This document shows positions 15,633-23,948 of a stretch of 38,072 nt of DNA, piece by piece; position 1 is the first letter of the stretch; each line of letters starts with the position of its first letter. Where the stretch lies: NCBI GenBank assembly GCA_001603955.1, contig LVAA01000065.1, forward strand, positions 1-38,072, read 5' to 3'. The notes beneath the pieces are model-generated. The model had not been told where the DNA came from. It worked only from the letters and a program-made list of their open reading frames with translations, and made no database searches. The translations under genes were made by a program, and so were the position numbers. The DNA is from Syntrophobacterales bacterium Delta_02. Lineage in GTDB: Bacteria; Desulfobacterota; Syntrophorhabdia; Syntrophorhabdales; Syntrophorhabdaceae.

Positions 15633-18600
15633 CTAGAGGGGAGAGTCAAGAACGTTCCGCACTATCCGGATGAACTCGTTCCTGTCCGCCGGTTTCGTGA
15701 AGAAGTCCCTGATGCCTGCCTGCCTCATCGTTTCCATCGGGACGGGTTCATTCAGGCCGGAGCACATGATGATACGGATGTCCGGCTTTATGCCGAGCAA
15801 CTCCCTTGCCAGCTCCAGCCCTGTCATTTCCGGCATGATGTGGTCGATGACAACGAGGTCGAAAGCTCCGGGGTCCGCGCGAAAGAGTTCCAGTGCCCCG
15901 GCGCTGCTCGTGGCGCCCATGGCCCGGTAGCCGAAGCGCTGCAGCCTCTGTTTGCTCATCTCGACGATGAATTCCTCGTCGTCGACAACGAGGACCGACT
16001 CTGGTCCTCCCAGGGCCACCTCGACCCTCTGGATCTCTTCCGCCGGCCCCGCCTGGATCCTGGGGATGTAGATACTGAAGGATGTGCCTTTGCCAGGCCT
16101 GCTCGATGTCGTGATCACACCATCATGGTTCCTCACGATCCCGTGGACGACGGCGAGGCCGAGTCCCGTCCCCTCCCCGGGTGGTTTCGTGGTAAAGAAG
16201 GGCTCGAATACCCGTTCCAGGGTGGCCGGTTCCATGCCGCGGCCATTGTCGCTTACCGTGAGCCTCACGTATGACCCCGGCGGGAGGTCCTGGTGAGGCG
16301 ACTCTTCCACCGAGGAGACGACCTCTTCCGCGAGGGATATCTCGATGATCCCCCCCTTTTCGTTCATTGCCTGGGCCGCGTTGGAACAGAGGTTCACCAC
16401 CACCTGGTGTATCTGCGTCGGATCGGCGGACACGAGGTCGGACCTTGCGGTGTTGCTTCTCCTGATCTCTATGGTCGCGGGAAGCGTGGCCCTCATGAGG
16501 GCCACTACCTCATCGATGACCTGATCCAGTGAGACAATCTTTTTCTCCTGTTCGTACCTGCGGCTGAAGGCGAGGATCTGCTTGACGAGGTCACGGCCCC
16601 GGTGCGCCCCTTTCAGGACGTAACCGAGCCTCCGATGCGCCGGACTGTCCTCGGGAAGGTCGTCGAGGACCATTTCGGCGAAGCCTATTATGCCGGCAAT
16701 GATGTTGTTGAAGTCATGCGCGATGCCGCCCGCGAGGGTGCCGATGGCCTCCATCTTATGCTTTTCCTGCAGGTGTTTTTCGAGCCTGCTCTTCTCCGTG
16801 ATGTCCCGTGCCGTTGCCACCACGCCGATGATCCTTCCCGATTCGTCACTGTACAGGGATGAGTTGTAGAGGACCGATGTACTGCGGCCGGACCTGTGCC
16901 GTATCTCCAACGGGTAGTCCCGCACGAAGCCTCTCTCGAATACGAGCCGGTAACCCGCGCGTGCCTTTTCCGGCTGTGTAAAACAGTCCGCATGGTCCGT
17001 TCCGATGAGTTCCGTTCTCGAGCACCCCGTTATCAGCTCCGTCGCCGAATTGACGTCGCTGATCCTTCCCTCAAGGTCGATCGTGACGAGGGGGTCGAGG
17101 CTTGCCTCGATGAGGTTCCTGTTGTAGACGCTTGCCAGGCGGAGGGCCTCCTCGGTCCGCCTGCGGGTGGTGATATCTGTGTTGATCTCCAGGATCTCTG
17201 GAGGTCCCCCGGCTTCTCCGCGGCGCATCGCCCAGCGGCTGAGGACAACTATCTGCCGCCCGTCCTTTGTCGTCTGGGTCAGCTCTCCCTCCCACCGGCC
17301 GCTGCTTTCGACCGTGGCGAGTATGTTTTCGACAGGAATGGGGTACCTGGTACCGAGGATCGCGTGATGGTCCCTGCCTGCCACGTCCTTGCGGGTGAAT
17401 CCGTACGTGGCAACGGCCCCGGTGTTCCAGAAGATCGTCCTCCCCTGCGTGTTGGTGACGATGATGGCGTCGTGCGCGAGATCGAGGAGTTCCGCCTGCC
17501 GTCTTATCTCGGCGGTTCTCTCCTGGACGCGAAGCTCCAGTCCGTCATGGGCCAGTTGGAGCGCTTGTTCCATGCGCTTCTGGTCCGTGACGTCCTGGAC
17601 TGTTCCGAACCCCGCCAGGAGGATCCCTTTCTGGTCGAAGTCCAGTTCCGCCACCTCGCGCACCCACTTGATGTGGCCGCCGACGACGATGCGGTGCGTG
17701 ATGTCGTAGCACGTCCCGCCGAGCGCTCCTTTCCAGCCTTCGATCAGCGTCTCCCGGTCATCGGGATGTACCATGCCGAGAAACATCTCATATGAGATGG
17801 GTGTTCCCGGTGCGATCCCGAAGATCCGGTATGTCTCATCGGACCAGACCAGCTCACGTTCCGAGGCGTGAAGGCGCCAGCTTCCGACGTGGGCCACGGC
17901 CTGGGCCTTGCTCAGGTCCCGTCTCGAGTCCGTGATCTCCTTTTGCGCGGCCCGGCGGTCCGTTATGTCCCGGAAGACGAGTACGACACCCGTCATGTTC
18001 CCTTCGGAGTCGAGTATGGGCGAACCGCTGTCGTCCAGGGGTATCTCCCTGCCGTCTTTCCGGATGAGCACGGTGCTGTTCGAAAGACCCGCGGTCGTAC
18101 CGGTCTCGAGGACCCTCGCGACGGAATCCCGGATGGCCTGCCGGGTATTCTCATCGATCACGGTGAATACGTCCGCAGCGTTCCTGCCCACGGCATCCGC
18201 GCTTTTCCAGCCGGTCAGTTTCTCTGCCACTGCGTTCACGAAGGTGACCCTGCCGGCCACATCGGTGGCGATGATGCCGTCCCCAATGCTCGCAAGCGTC
18301 GTGGCCCAACGCTCTTCGCTTTCCTTGAGGGCCGCCTGCGCCCTGATCCTCCCGGCGATCTGGGCCTGAAGGGACGCGTTGATCTCGGCGAGCTGGCGCG
18401 TCCTTTCCTGTTCCTCCCTGGATGTGGTCCTGCGTATCACGAGGGAGAGCGCGACTAGGGCCATGAAGGCCACGATCGCCACGATGGAGTATATCCTGAC
18501 GCGCCCGCGCCACCCTGCCAGGACGGAATCGAGGGGAATGGTCGTGGCCACGATAAGGGGAAGCCCCATGATCTTGCTGTACCCTATGATGCGGCCGACG

Positions 18601-19370
18601 CCGTCGATGGGCTTATCCGTCTCAAAGCTGCCCCAGGGACTCTCTTCGAAATCCCGGTCGAAAAGAGTCAGATGGCTGAAGTTTTTCCCGACGTATCCGT
18701 CTTCCATCGGCTGCCTGAGGATCAGGGCGCCATCGCCGCGGAAGACGGCGACCGTTCCTCCTTCTCCCAGGCTGATGCGGCTCAGGAACTCCGCGAAAGC
18801 GTCCGTCTCGATGCTTGCCAGGACGACGCCAAGGAACCCGCCGTCGTGCCCGCGTATGCGTTTGGAGATGGTGAAGGCGTACTTCTTCACGATCTTGCCT
18901 TTCAAGACGGGCCCTATGTGGAGGTCCTCACCCCGGTCTCTATGGGCCGCGAAATATTCTCTCCCGGAAAAATCGGCAGGGCGCGAGGGATATTCGACCG
19001 AATCCATTGCGAGGTATCCCCGGTGGTCGAGGAGCCACAGTTCGCCCGGACCGGGCAGCGACTGAGCTCCTCCGCGGAAATGCTCCCACTCCCGTCGGGA
19101 AGCGACCGTGCGTTCCATGCCTTTCTCGCGGACCCTTAACGCGCGGTTCTTCAAGATGGCCTCGGTGGCAAAGACGACGCGCTCCATCCTTTCCTGCAAC
19201 GATATGGCTGTCGTTTCAAGAATGACCCGGGCCTGTTGCAGGGTCCTGCTGTGGTCCACCGTTATGGCAAGCCACAGGGCGAATCCGTCGAGAAAGAACA
19301 GAAAGCCAAGGATCAACAAGAGGTATGATTTGGAAGAGAACCGGTATGGATGTCCTGATCTCATGATCAC
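15633..19370 (-). CDS. Membrane-bound hybrid sensor histidine kinase with multiple PAS domains
   Basis: A 1245-aa sensor. Order: membrane helix (about 15-36), periplasmic Cache-like region (about 40-295; ELWLLDHRGYLAMDS, FSGREYFAAHRDRGEDLHIG, GVVLASIETDAFAEFL), second helix (about 300-322), a short coiled linker, four PAS/PAC units (about 350-470, 490-605, 630-745, 755-865), HisKA with phospho-accepting His885 in GGIAHDFNNIIAG, HATPase_c (NLCSNAAQAMNEKGG, VSDNGRGMEP, GEGTGLGLAVVHGI), and a C-terminal receiver with Asp1176 in LVVIDHIMPEMTG. The start at 19370 (or 19364) lies just before the first helix. The output may be internal phosphotransfer; no response-regulator gene adjoins. The solute-binding protein downstream is a possible partner, by position only. 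Confidence 0.88.
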   Translation of the reverse strand: MIMRSGHPYRFSSKSYLLLILGFLFFLDGFALWLAITVDHSRTLQQARVILETTAISLQERMERVVFATEAILKNRALRVREKGMERTVASRREWEHFRGGAQSLPGPGELWLLDHRGYLAMDSVEYPSRPADFSGREYFAAHRDRGEDLHIGPVLKGKIVKKYAFTISKRIRGHDGGFLGVVLASIETDAFAEFLSRISLGEGGTVAVFRGDGALILRQPMEDGYVGKNFSHLTLFDRDFEESPWGSFETDKPIDGVGRIIGYSKIMGLPLIVATTIPLDSVLAGWRGRVRIYSIVAIVAFMALVALSLVIRRTTSREEQERTRQLAEINASLQAQIAGRIRAQAALKESEERWATTLASIGDGIIATDVAGRVTFVNAVAEKLTGWKSADAVGRNAADVFTVIDENTRQAIRDSVARVLETGTTAGLSNSTVLIRKDGREIPLDDSGSPILDSEGNMTGVVLVFRDITDRRAAQKEITDSRRDLSKAQAVAHVGSWRLHASERELVWSDETYRIFGIAPGTPISYEMFLGMVHPDDRETLIEGWKGALGGTCYDITHRIVVGGHIKWVREVAELDFDQKGILLAGFGTVQDVTDQKRMEQALQLAHDGLELRVQERTAEIRRQAELLDLAHDAIIVTNTQGRTIFWNTGAVATYGFTRKDVAGRDHHAILGTRYPIPVENILATVESSGRWEGELTQTTKDGRQIVVLSRWAMRRGEAGGPPEILEINTDITTRRRTEEALRLASVYNRNLIEASLDPLVTIDLEGRISDVNSATELITGCSRTELIGTDHADCFTQPEKARAGYRLVFERGFVRDYPLEIRHRSGRSTSVLYNSSLYSDESGRIIGVVATARDITEKSRLEKHLQEKHKMEAIGTLAGGIAHDFNNIIAGIIGFAEMVLDDLPEDSPAHRRLGYVLKGAHRGRDLVKQILAFSRRYEQEKKIVSLDQVIDEVVALMRATLPATIEIRRSNTARSDLVSADPTQIHQVVVNLCSNAAQAMNEKGGIIEISLAEEVVSSVEESPHQDLPPGSYVRLTVSDNGRGMEPATLERVFEPFFTTKPPGEGTGLGLAVVHGIVRNHDGVITTSSRPGKGTSFSIYIPRIQAGPAEEIQRVEVALGGPESVLVVDDEEFIVEMSKQRLQRFGYRAMGATSSAGALELFRADPGAFDLVVIDHIMPEMTGLELARELLGIKPDIRIIMCSGLNEPVPMETMRQAGIRDFFTKPADRNEFIRIVRNVLDSPL

Positions 19371-19492
19371 GTTCCGACCGGGGAAAGATCGACTGCTGAT
19401 TCATTATCGCACATACATACCGACGGTGCAAGTGAACGGGAAAAGTGTGGGTGAAGCCCGGCGGATGCTGTCCGTCCCGTCATTCAACGGCC

Positions 19493-19522
19493 TTGACAAC
19501 CGATACCGTATATATGTATAAT
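19493..19522 (+). promoter_or_regulatory. Promoter of the small winged-helix/moeA unit
   Basis: TTGACA (19493-19498), 18-base spacer, TATAAT (19517-19522), both hexamers perfect. It stands 38 bp before the start codon at 19561 and in an AT-rich island (TATATATG) of the divergent spacer next to the kinase gene. Confidence 0.7.
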
Positions 19523-19560
19523 TACTCAAAATGTAAAGGGTTTTTAACCTGCAGGAGAAA

Positions 19561-19746
19561 ATGATGAGTGATAAGGAAAAGGCGATACTGGACGCGGTCG
19601 TAATGCGTGATGATAGAAAGGTCCTTACCTGTGCGGTGGCGGTAAGATTGTCGCGGGAGCACGATATGTCTTTGAGGGAGATCGGGGATGCCTGCAACAG
19701 GCTGGGCATCAAGATAAGGGAGTGTCAGCTCGGTTGTTTCGCCTGA
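19561..19746 (+). CDS. Small winged-helix-like protein with CQLGC tail
   Basis: A 61-aa protein starting at the ATG ATG pair 19561/19564, with AGGAG about seven bases upstream. The middle (TCAVAVRLSREHDMSLREIGDACNRLGIKI) has the length and pattern of a helix-turn-helix or winged helix, and the C-terminus is RECQLGCFA with two cysteines three residues apart. I recall, without being able to check, similar small proteins with a CQLGCF ending near molybdenum/tungsten cofactor genes. Its position directly before moeA fits a metal- or redox-responsive regulator, but DNA binding is only inferred. It is 114 bp from moeA and probably co-transcribed with it. Confidence 0.6.
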   Translation: MMSDKEKAILDAVVMRDDRKVLTCAVAVRLSREHDMSLREIGDACNRLGIKIRECQLGCFA

Positions 19747-19860
19747 TGGCCAACCGCCCGTCCATCCGATGTGGGGCCCTCGCTCTGTCCTCGGGTGGTC
19801 CGGGGAATATCTCATGACGCAGATCACTGTAAAGACCCGCAGGTTTTAATGGAGGAGCCC

Positions 19861-21078
19861 GTGAAGAGCATGTCTATCGGCTTTGAGGAAGCCCTGCGCC
19901 TGACGCTCGCGGCGATAGAGCCGCTGCCGGCTGAGGATGTCGGCCTTCTCGAGTGCGTGGGCCGCGTGGCCGCATCGGACCTCTACGCCCTGGTGGACTC
20001 CCCGTCGTCCGATGTCTCCCGCAAGGACGGCTACGCTGTTTTGTACGCCGAGGTGAGGGACGCCACGGCCGCGAGCCCTGTCCGCCTCACCCTTGCCGGT
20101 TCCGCCGCGGCGGGTGCCGCGAAAACGATCGCCCTCACGGCCGGGACAACGATAAAGGTACTGACAGGAGCCCGTGTCCCGTCAGGCGCTGATGCCGTTG
20201 TCGCCGAGGAGTTCAGCAGGGCCGAGGGGAGCGACATCTTTATAGAGGCGCCGCCCGTGGAACCTGACAGGAATATACTGCCCCGGGGCCGCGATGTATG
20301 CTCGGGCCAGCTTCTCCTTGAATCGGGTCGCCGCATATCTCCGACCGCCGCCGGTTTTTTCGCCGCCGCCGGACTCAACAGGGTTCCTGTCTTCTCGAAC
20401 CCCGTAGTGGGGATCATTGGGACGGGCGACGAGATCGTCGAACCCGGCGAGCCCCTTGCCGAGGACAGGCTCTACGCGAGCAATATCATCACCCTGGCGG
20501 GATGGTGCAGAAGGTCCGGGCTTAGATCGCAAATGGCCGTCGTGAAGGATGACCCCGATTCCATACTGGACGTTTTCACGAGGATGTCCTCGGAAACGGA
20601 CGCCCTGATCACGAGTGGCGGGGCGTGGAAAGGAGACCGCGACCTGGTGGCGGACGTCCTTGAGCGGATGGGCTGGAAGAAGATATTCCACCAGATCCGC
20701 ATGGGGCCGGGCAAGGCCGTGGGTCTGGGTATCTTGGACGGGAAACCGGTGTTCGTCCTGCCCGGCGGGCCTCCCTCCAATCTGATGGCCTTCCTGGAGA
20801 TCGCGTGGCCGGGCCTCATGCGCCTCGGCGGCCACAGGGAACCCGGTCTGCCCCGCATGAAGGCCAGACTTGCCTCGGGGATAGCGGACGGCAAGGTGGG
20901 CTGGGCGGACCTCTTCTTCGGGACCACCGAAGAGACGGAAGACCTGCCCCTCTTCCATCCCATGGAGAAACGCAGCCGCCTTGCCTCCATAGCGAAGGCC
21001 ACGGCAGTGGCATCCGTACCCGAAGACCGGGACCACCTTCCCGAAGGCTCGACGATCTCCATCCAGCTTCTGTCATAG
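19861..21078 (+). CDS. MoeA-family molybdopterin metal-transferase, divergent form
   Basis: About 405 aa, MoeA/gephyrin family, which inserts molybdate or tungstate into adenylylated molybdopterin. Family marks: FEEALRLTLAAIEPLPAEDV at the N-terminus, LTGARVPSGADAVVAEE, IIGTGDEIVEPGEPL, ALITSGGAWKGDRDLVADVL and MGPGKAVGLGILDGKPVFVL. Two normally strict motifs deviate: SSDVSRKDGYAV instead of the usual D-R-S-A-M-DGYAV type, and LPGGPPSNLMAF instead of LPGNPVSA. Start GTG 19861 is preceded by GGAGGA at 19851-19856; an in-frame ATG at 19849 lacks such a site. A canonical MoeA is encoded 1.2 kb away, so this copy may be specialised, for example for tungsten. Confidence 0.8.
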   Translation: MKSMSIGFEEALRLTLAAIEPLPAEDVGLLECVGRVAASDLYALVDSPSSDVSRKDGYAVLYAEVRDATAASPVRLTLAGSAAAGAAKTIALTAGTTIKVLTGARVPSGADAVVAEEFSRAEGSDIFIEAPPVEPDRNILPRGRDVCSGQLLLESGRRISPTAAGFFAAAGLNRVPVFSNPVVGIIGTGDEIVEPGEPLAEDRLYASNIITLAGWCRRSGLRSQMAVVKDDPDSILDVFTRMSSETDALITSGGAWKGDRDLVADVLERMGWKKIFHQIRMGPGKAVGLGILDGKPVFVLPGGPPSNLMAFLEIAWPGLMRLGGHREPGLPRMKARLASGIADGKVGWADLFFGTTEETEDLPLFHPMEKRSRLASIAKATAVASVPEDRDHLPEGSTISIQLLS

Positions 21079-21130
21079 GACCACCCTCTGCCTGATCCCT
21101 GCCCCTTCCATTTATCGTCCCAGAACCCCG

Positions 21131-21159
21131 TTGACTTCCATCGGCCATTCTCCTATAAA
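21131..21159 (+). promoter_or_regulatory. Promoter of the radical SAM gene
   Basis: TTGACT (21131-21136), 17-base spacer, TATAAA (21154-21159), 27 bp before the ATG at 21187. It suggests that the radical SAM gene can be expressed apart from the moeA copy upstream. Confidence 0.6.
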
Positions 21160-21186
21160 TATGCGAACGCGTCAAAAAAAGGCGGA

Positions 21187-22308
21187 ATGACCGTGAGAAG
21201 ACCGACGGAACGTACCAGGCAGCTCCACAGGATGTATTCTCTCGAGGACGAGAGGATGAAAGGGCACAAGGACTGGGAGAAATTTCCCCTCTTCTGGTTC
21301 GTCCTCTTCCTGTCATACAGGTGCACAAGGACCTGCGAGTACTGTTATGCCTTTAATCAGGTCGGGTATGACAACACCACCGAAATGGATGACAGAACGT
21401 TCGCGAGGCTCCTGGAATGGATCCCCGAGGTCTGGAGGGTCAACCGCACCAGGGTGAACATCGTCGTCTTCCTCGGCGGTGAACCGCTCTTGAGGACGGA
21501 CAGGATAAAGAAAGTAATGGATACCGTCTATGGGAGTACTGATGGTATGCAGGGGATGGTTTGCACCAACGGCGATCTTGTGGATTCCATTAACTGGGAC
21601 GATCTTACCGACATCCAGTGGATCTCGACGAACATCACCGATATTCCCATCGAAGAGATGGAGAGGCGGATGAAGGTGATCGGCGAAAGGTCGAACGTGA
21701 TCAACCAGACCATCATCGCCACTCTCGATGACTACAATCTGGAAAGAGTGCTGGACATAACGCGGTTCGGAATAGAAAGCGGGTACCGGCTGAGATACTG
21801 CAGGAACATGTACTGGGGAATGGACCCCCGGTACAGGAAGTGGCTGCTGGAGAGATATCACGAACTGTGCGATATGCTTGAGGATTACGCCGTCAGGGGT
21901 TATGATGTCCACACCACCTTCCTCCTCGATTTCCTCGTCCCCGCCTGGGACCTCGAATCCTCCCCCTATCCCTGCGGGAAGAGGATGGCGACCGTCTTCC
22001 CCGACGGGACCATCGGGCCCTGCATAAGGAACCACACGTTCAAATCGGGGACCATCTACGATCCGAATCCCCTGGCAAAGCTGCAATGCTACGATTTCCA
22101 CTACGATATCAGGAGGCCCGACCTCCCCAACGAATGCAGGGCATGCGAATCGAGGACCGCCTGTCACGCCGGGTGCCCCAACGACAAGAGGATGTTCTTT
22201 GACAGTACTATCGGGAGATCGATCCTCTGTGACGTGCACAGGGAGATCATCCCGAGGCTGAGGCGCATAGAGGATCTGAAGAAGGGTCCTTCGGCGGCAG
22301 GGAAGTAG
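21187..22308 (+). CDS. Radical SAM/SPASM-type protein, possible tungsten-enzyme maturase
   Basis: A 373-aa radical SAM enzyme. The [4Fe-4S]/AdoMet motif is CTRTCEYC (Cys46, Cys50, Cys53), followed by VVFLGGEPLLR as the glycine-rich AdoMet contact. The C-terminal third carries a SPASM-like cysteine set: PYPCGKRMATVFPDGTIGPC, then ECRACESRTACHAGC, and ILCD. Such domains bind extra Fe-S clusters in enzymes that modify peptides or proteins. It lies between two moeA genes and 1.6 kb from bamB; radical SAM genes annotated as cofactor-modifying sit beside aldehyde ferredoxin oxidoreductase genes in other prokaryotes. A role in BamB maturation is therefore inferred. Its stop is one base from the stop of the convergent moeA. 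Confidence 0.78.
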   Translation: MTVRRPTERTRQLHRMYSLEDERMKGHKDWEKFPLFWFVLFLSYRCTRTCEYCYAFNQVGYDNTTEMDDRTFARLLEWIPEVWRVNRTRVNIVVFLGGEPLLRTDRIKKVMDTVYGSTDGMQGMVCTNGDLVDSINWDDLTDIQWISTNITDIPIEEMERRMKVIGERSNVINQTIIATLDDYNLERVLDITRFGIESGYRLRYCRNMYWGMDPRYRKWLLERYHELCDMLEDYAVRGYDVHTTFLLDFLVPAWDLESSPYPCGKRMATVFPDGTIGPCIRNHTFKSGTIYDPNPLAKLQCYDFHYDIRRPDLPNECRACESRTACHAGCPNDKRMFFDSTIGRSILCDVHREIIPRLRRIEDLKKGPSAAGK

Positions 22309-22309
22309 T

Positions 22310-23548
22310 CTATACCTCGTCGTGCTCGATGAGTTGGATCGCGACGCGCTCCCCCGCCTTCATCCGGGTGGTGTTTTCGGGGACCACTATGAGGCAGTTC
22401 GCCTCGCTCATGGAACGCAGCACCGACGATTTCTGATTGCCCGTCGTCACGACACGGAATTCGTTGTCCCTGATGGTGAAACGGCCCCGCAGCAGGAACA
22501 CCTTTCCAGCCGGTTTATTGATATCTTCGTCAAGGATGGCGTCCACGACGGGCTTGTGGATCCTTGTCGCCCCCATGAGTCTCAGGAGAGCGGGGCGGAC
22601 GAACTGGATGAACGATGTCAGGCTGGAGACGGGGTTTCCCGGGAGGCCGAAGACGAGCTTGTCCCCCTTTTTCCCGAAGGTGCAGGGTCTGCCCGGTTTT
22701 ACCTTCACCCACTCAAAGCTGATATCGATGCCGAGATCGGCGAAGATGTCCTTGACAAAATCGTATTTTCCCATGGAAACTCCGCCCGTGGAGATGACGA
22801 CGTCCGATTCCAGGGCCTTGAGGAACATCTCCCGCGTCTCCGCCATGGTGTCTTTCACGATGCCGAGGTAGTGGGGGATGCCGCCGTATTTTCCCACCTC
22901 GGAGTACAGGGAGTAGGCGTTGATGTTCCTTATCTGGCCGAACCGGATCTCCTCGCCGATGTCCGCGAGTTCGTTGCCGGTGGAGATGATCGAAACCGTC
23001 GGTTGCCTGTATACGGTCACCGTATCATGGTTGAGAGACGCGAGGATTCCCACCTTGGCCGAGGTCAGGCGATCACCCTTCCTGAGAATGATGTCGCCCA
23101 CCTTGATGCTCTCCCCGGCGAACCTGTAATTCTCGAACCTTTCGGTCTCACGAAACACTTTGACGTATCCCGGCTCCTCCTCCGTGTCCTCCACCTGAAT
23201 GACGGCATCCGCTCCCCGTGGTATGGGAGCCCCGGTCATGATCCGTATCGCCGTTCCTTTTGTGACCTCTTTGCCCTCGATCGAGGCGCCCGCCTGTATC
23301 TCTCCCAGGACCTGAAGCCGGGCAGGACGGTCCCTCGACGCCCCGGTCGTGTCCGCTGCGATTATCGCGTAACCGTCCATCCCGGAATCGTCCAGGGGAG
23401 GCACGTTCGTGTCCGCCACGACATCATTATATAAAACGCGGTTGGATGCCTTCATGATCGGGATACTTTCGCTGGAGAGGGGCAGGGTGGAATCGAGGAC
23501 GATCCTCAAGGCCTCTTCCACGGTTACTGTCAGATCTGTGCTTTTCAT
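22310..23548 (-). CDS. moeA: Molybdopterin molybdenumtransferase MoeA, canonical form
   Basis: A 412-aa MoeA. Key motifs are intact: PPLDDSGMDGYAI near residue 55, GAPIPRGADAVIQVEDTEE, IISTGNELADIGE, VVISTGGVSMGKYDFVKDI, VKPGRPCTFGKKGDKLVFGLPG with GLPGNPVSS. It ligates molybdate or tungstate into the pterin cofactor made from MPT-AMP. I chose ATG 23548, with CCCGGAG about nine bases upstream; a GTG at 23575 lies about where transcription from the extended -10 at 23582-23590 should begin. It is divergent from bamB across a 400-bp spacer, which fits supply of cofactor to that tungsten enzyme. Confidence 0.9.
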   Translation of the reverse strand: MKSTDLTVTVEEALRIVLDSTLPLSSESIPIMKASNRVLYNDVVADTNVPPLDDSGMDGYAIIAADTTGASRDRPARLQVLGEIQAGASIEGKEVTKGTAIRIMTGAPIPRGADAVIQVEDTEEEPGYVKVFRETERFENYRFAGESIKVGDIILRKGDRLTSAKVGILASLNHDTVTVYRQPTVSIISTGNELADIGEEIRFGQIRNINAYSLYSEVGKYGGIPHYLGIVKDTMAETREMFLKALESDVVISTGGVSMGKYDFVKDIFADLGIDISFEWVKVKPGRPCTFGKKGDKLVFGLPGNPVSSLTSFIQFVRPALLRLMGATRIHKPVVDAILDEDINKPAGKVFLLRGRFTIRDNEFRVVTTGNQKSSVLRSMSEANCLIVVPENTTRMKAGERVAIQLIEHDEV

Positions 23549-23581
23549 ATGGGTCACTCCGGGAACCTTGTCCACAATTTC

Positions 23582-23590
23582 GTTATATCA
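23582..23590 (-). promoter_or_regulatory. Extended -10 promoter of the canonical moeA
   Basis: On the minus strand the sequence TGATATAAC (23590-23582) is a TGn extended -10 with five of six -10 bases. No good -35 is visible. The rest of the spacer up to 23858 shows no gene or clear structure. Confidence 0.45.
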
Positions 23591-23858
23591 TATTGGATTT
23601 AACCGGCCTTGTCCAGACTTCCCGTTGTAACCCCCGGCGGTCCGGTTCCTTATACGTGCCGTCCGTCATTTCCCGGTTTGCCCTCCTTGATGCCTTCCAT
23701 TCCCGCTCCGTTTGTGATATCCTTTTCCACCCTTGACCCACCCCGGGCGTCGCGCGGAAAAATGACCTCCCGATGGGCAAAAACCCAAGGTATTACAGAG
23801 GCATGTATCGTGGTGACCTTCCTTGGTGGTGGATGGGGCAAAAAGGTCCGTATTTTCC

Positions 23859-23886
23859 TTGACACGACGGGAGCTTGTGATATAAT
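23859..23886 (+). promoter_or_regulatory. Near-consensus sigma70 promoter of the bam operon
   Basis: TTGACA (23859-23864), 16-base spacer and TATAAT (23881-23886), with TGA directly before the -10 making it also an extended -10. The leader to the bamB ATG is about 55 bases and contains a 6-bp hairpin CGAAGC/GCTTCG (23898-23903, 23916-23921) ahead of the ribosome site. Confidence 0.8.
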
Positions 23887-23893
23887 ACACAAG
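23874..23893. promoter_or_regulatory. Inverted repeat across the bam -10 box, operator candidate
   Basis: CTTGTG (23874-23879), eight bases, CACAAG (23888-23893). The palindrome is centred on the -10 box, so a bound protein would block polymerase. This suits repression of an aromatic pathway in the absence of inducer; no regulator gene is visible beside it. Confidence 0.6.
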
Positions 23894-23948
23894 TTCACGA
23901 AGCGGTTCAAGGCGAGCTTCGGAGATATTAGAGGAGTAGGAGCCAAAA

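Noticed and set aside
19740-19760. TGA ending the 61-aa protein as another selenocysteine codon
   Set aside because: No continuing family-like sequence or hairpin after it was evident, and the CQLGC tail looks complete.
11617-23893. A common operator suggested by TGATATA shared by the flavoprotein, canonical moeA and bam promoters
   Set aside because: The shared string is simply the TGn extended -10 promoter element in each case; the flanking palindromes differ.
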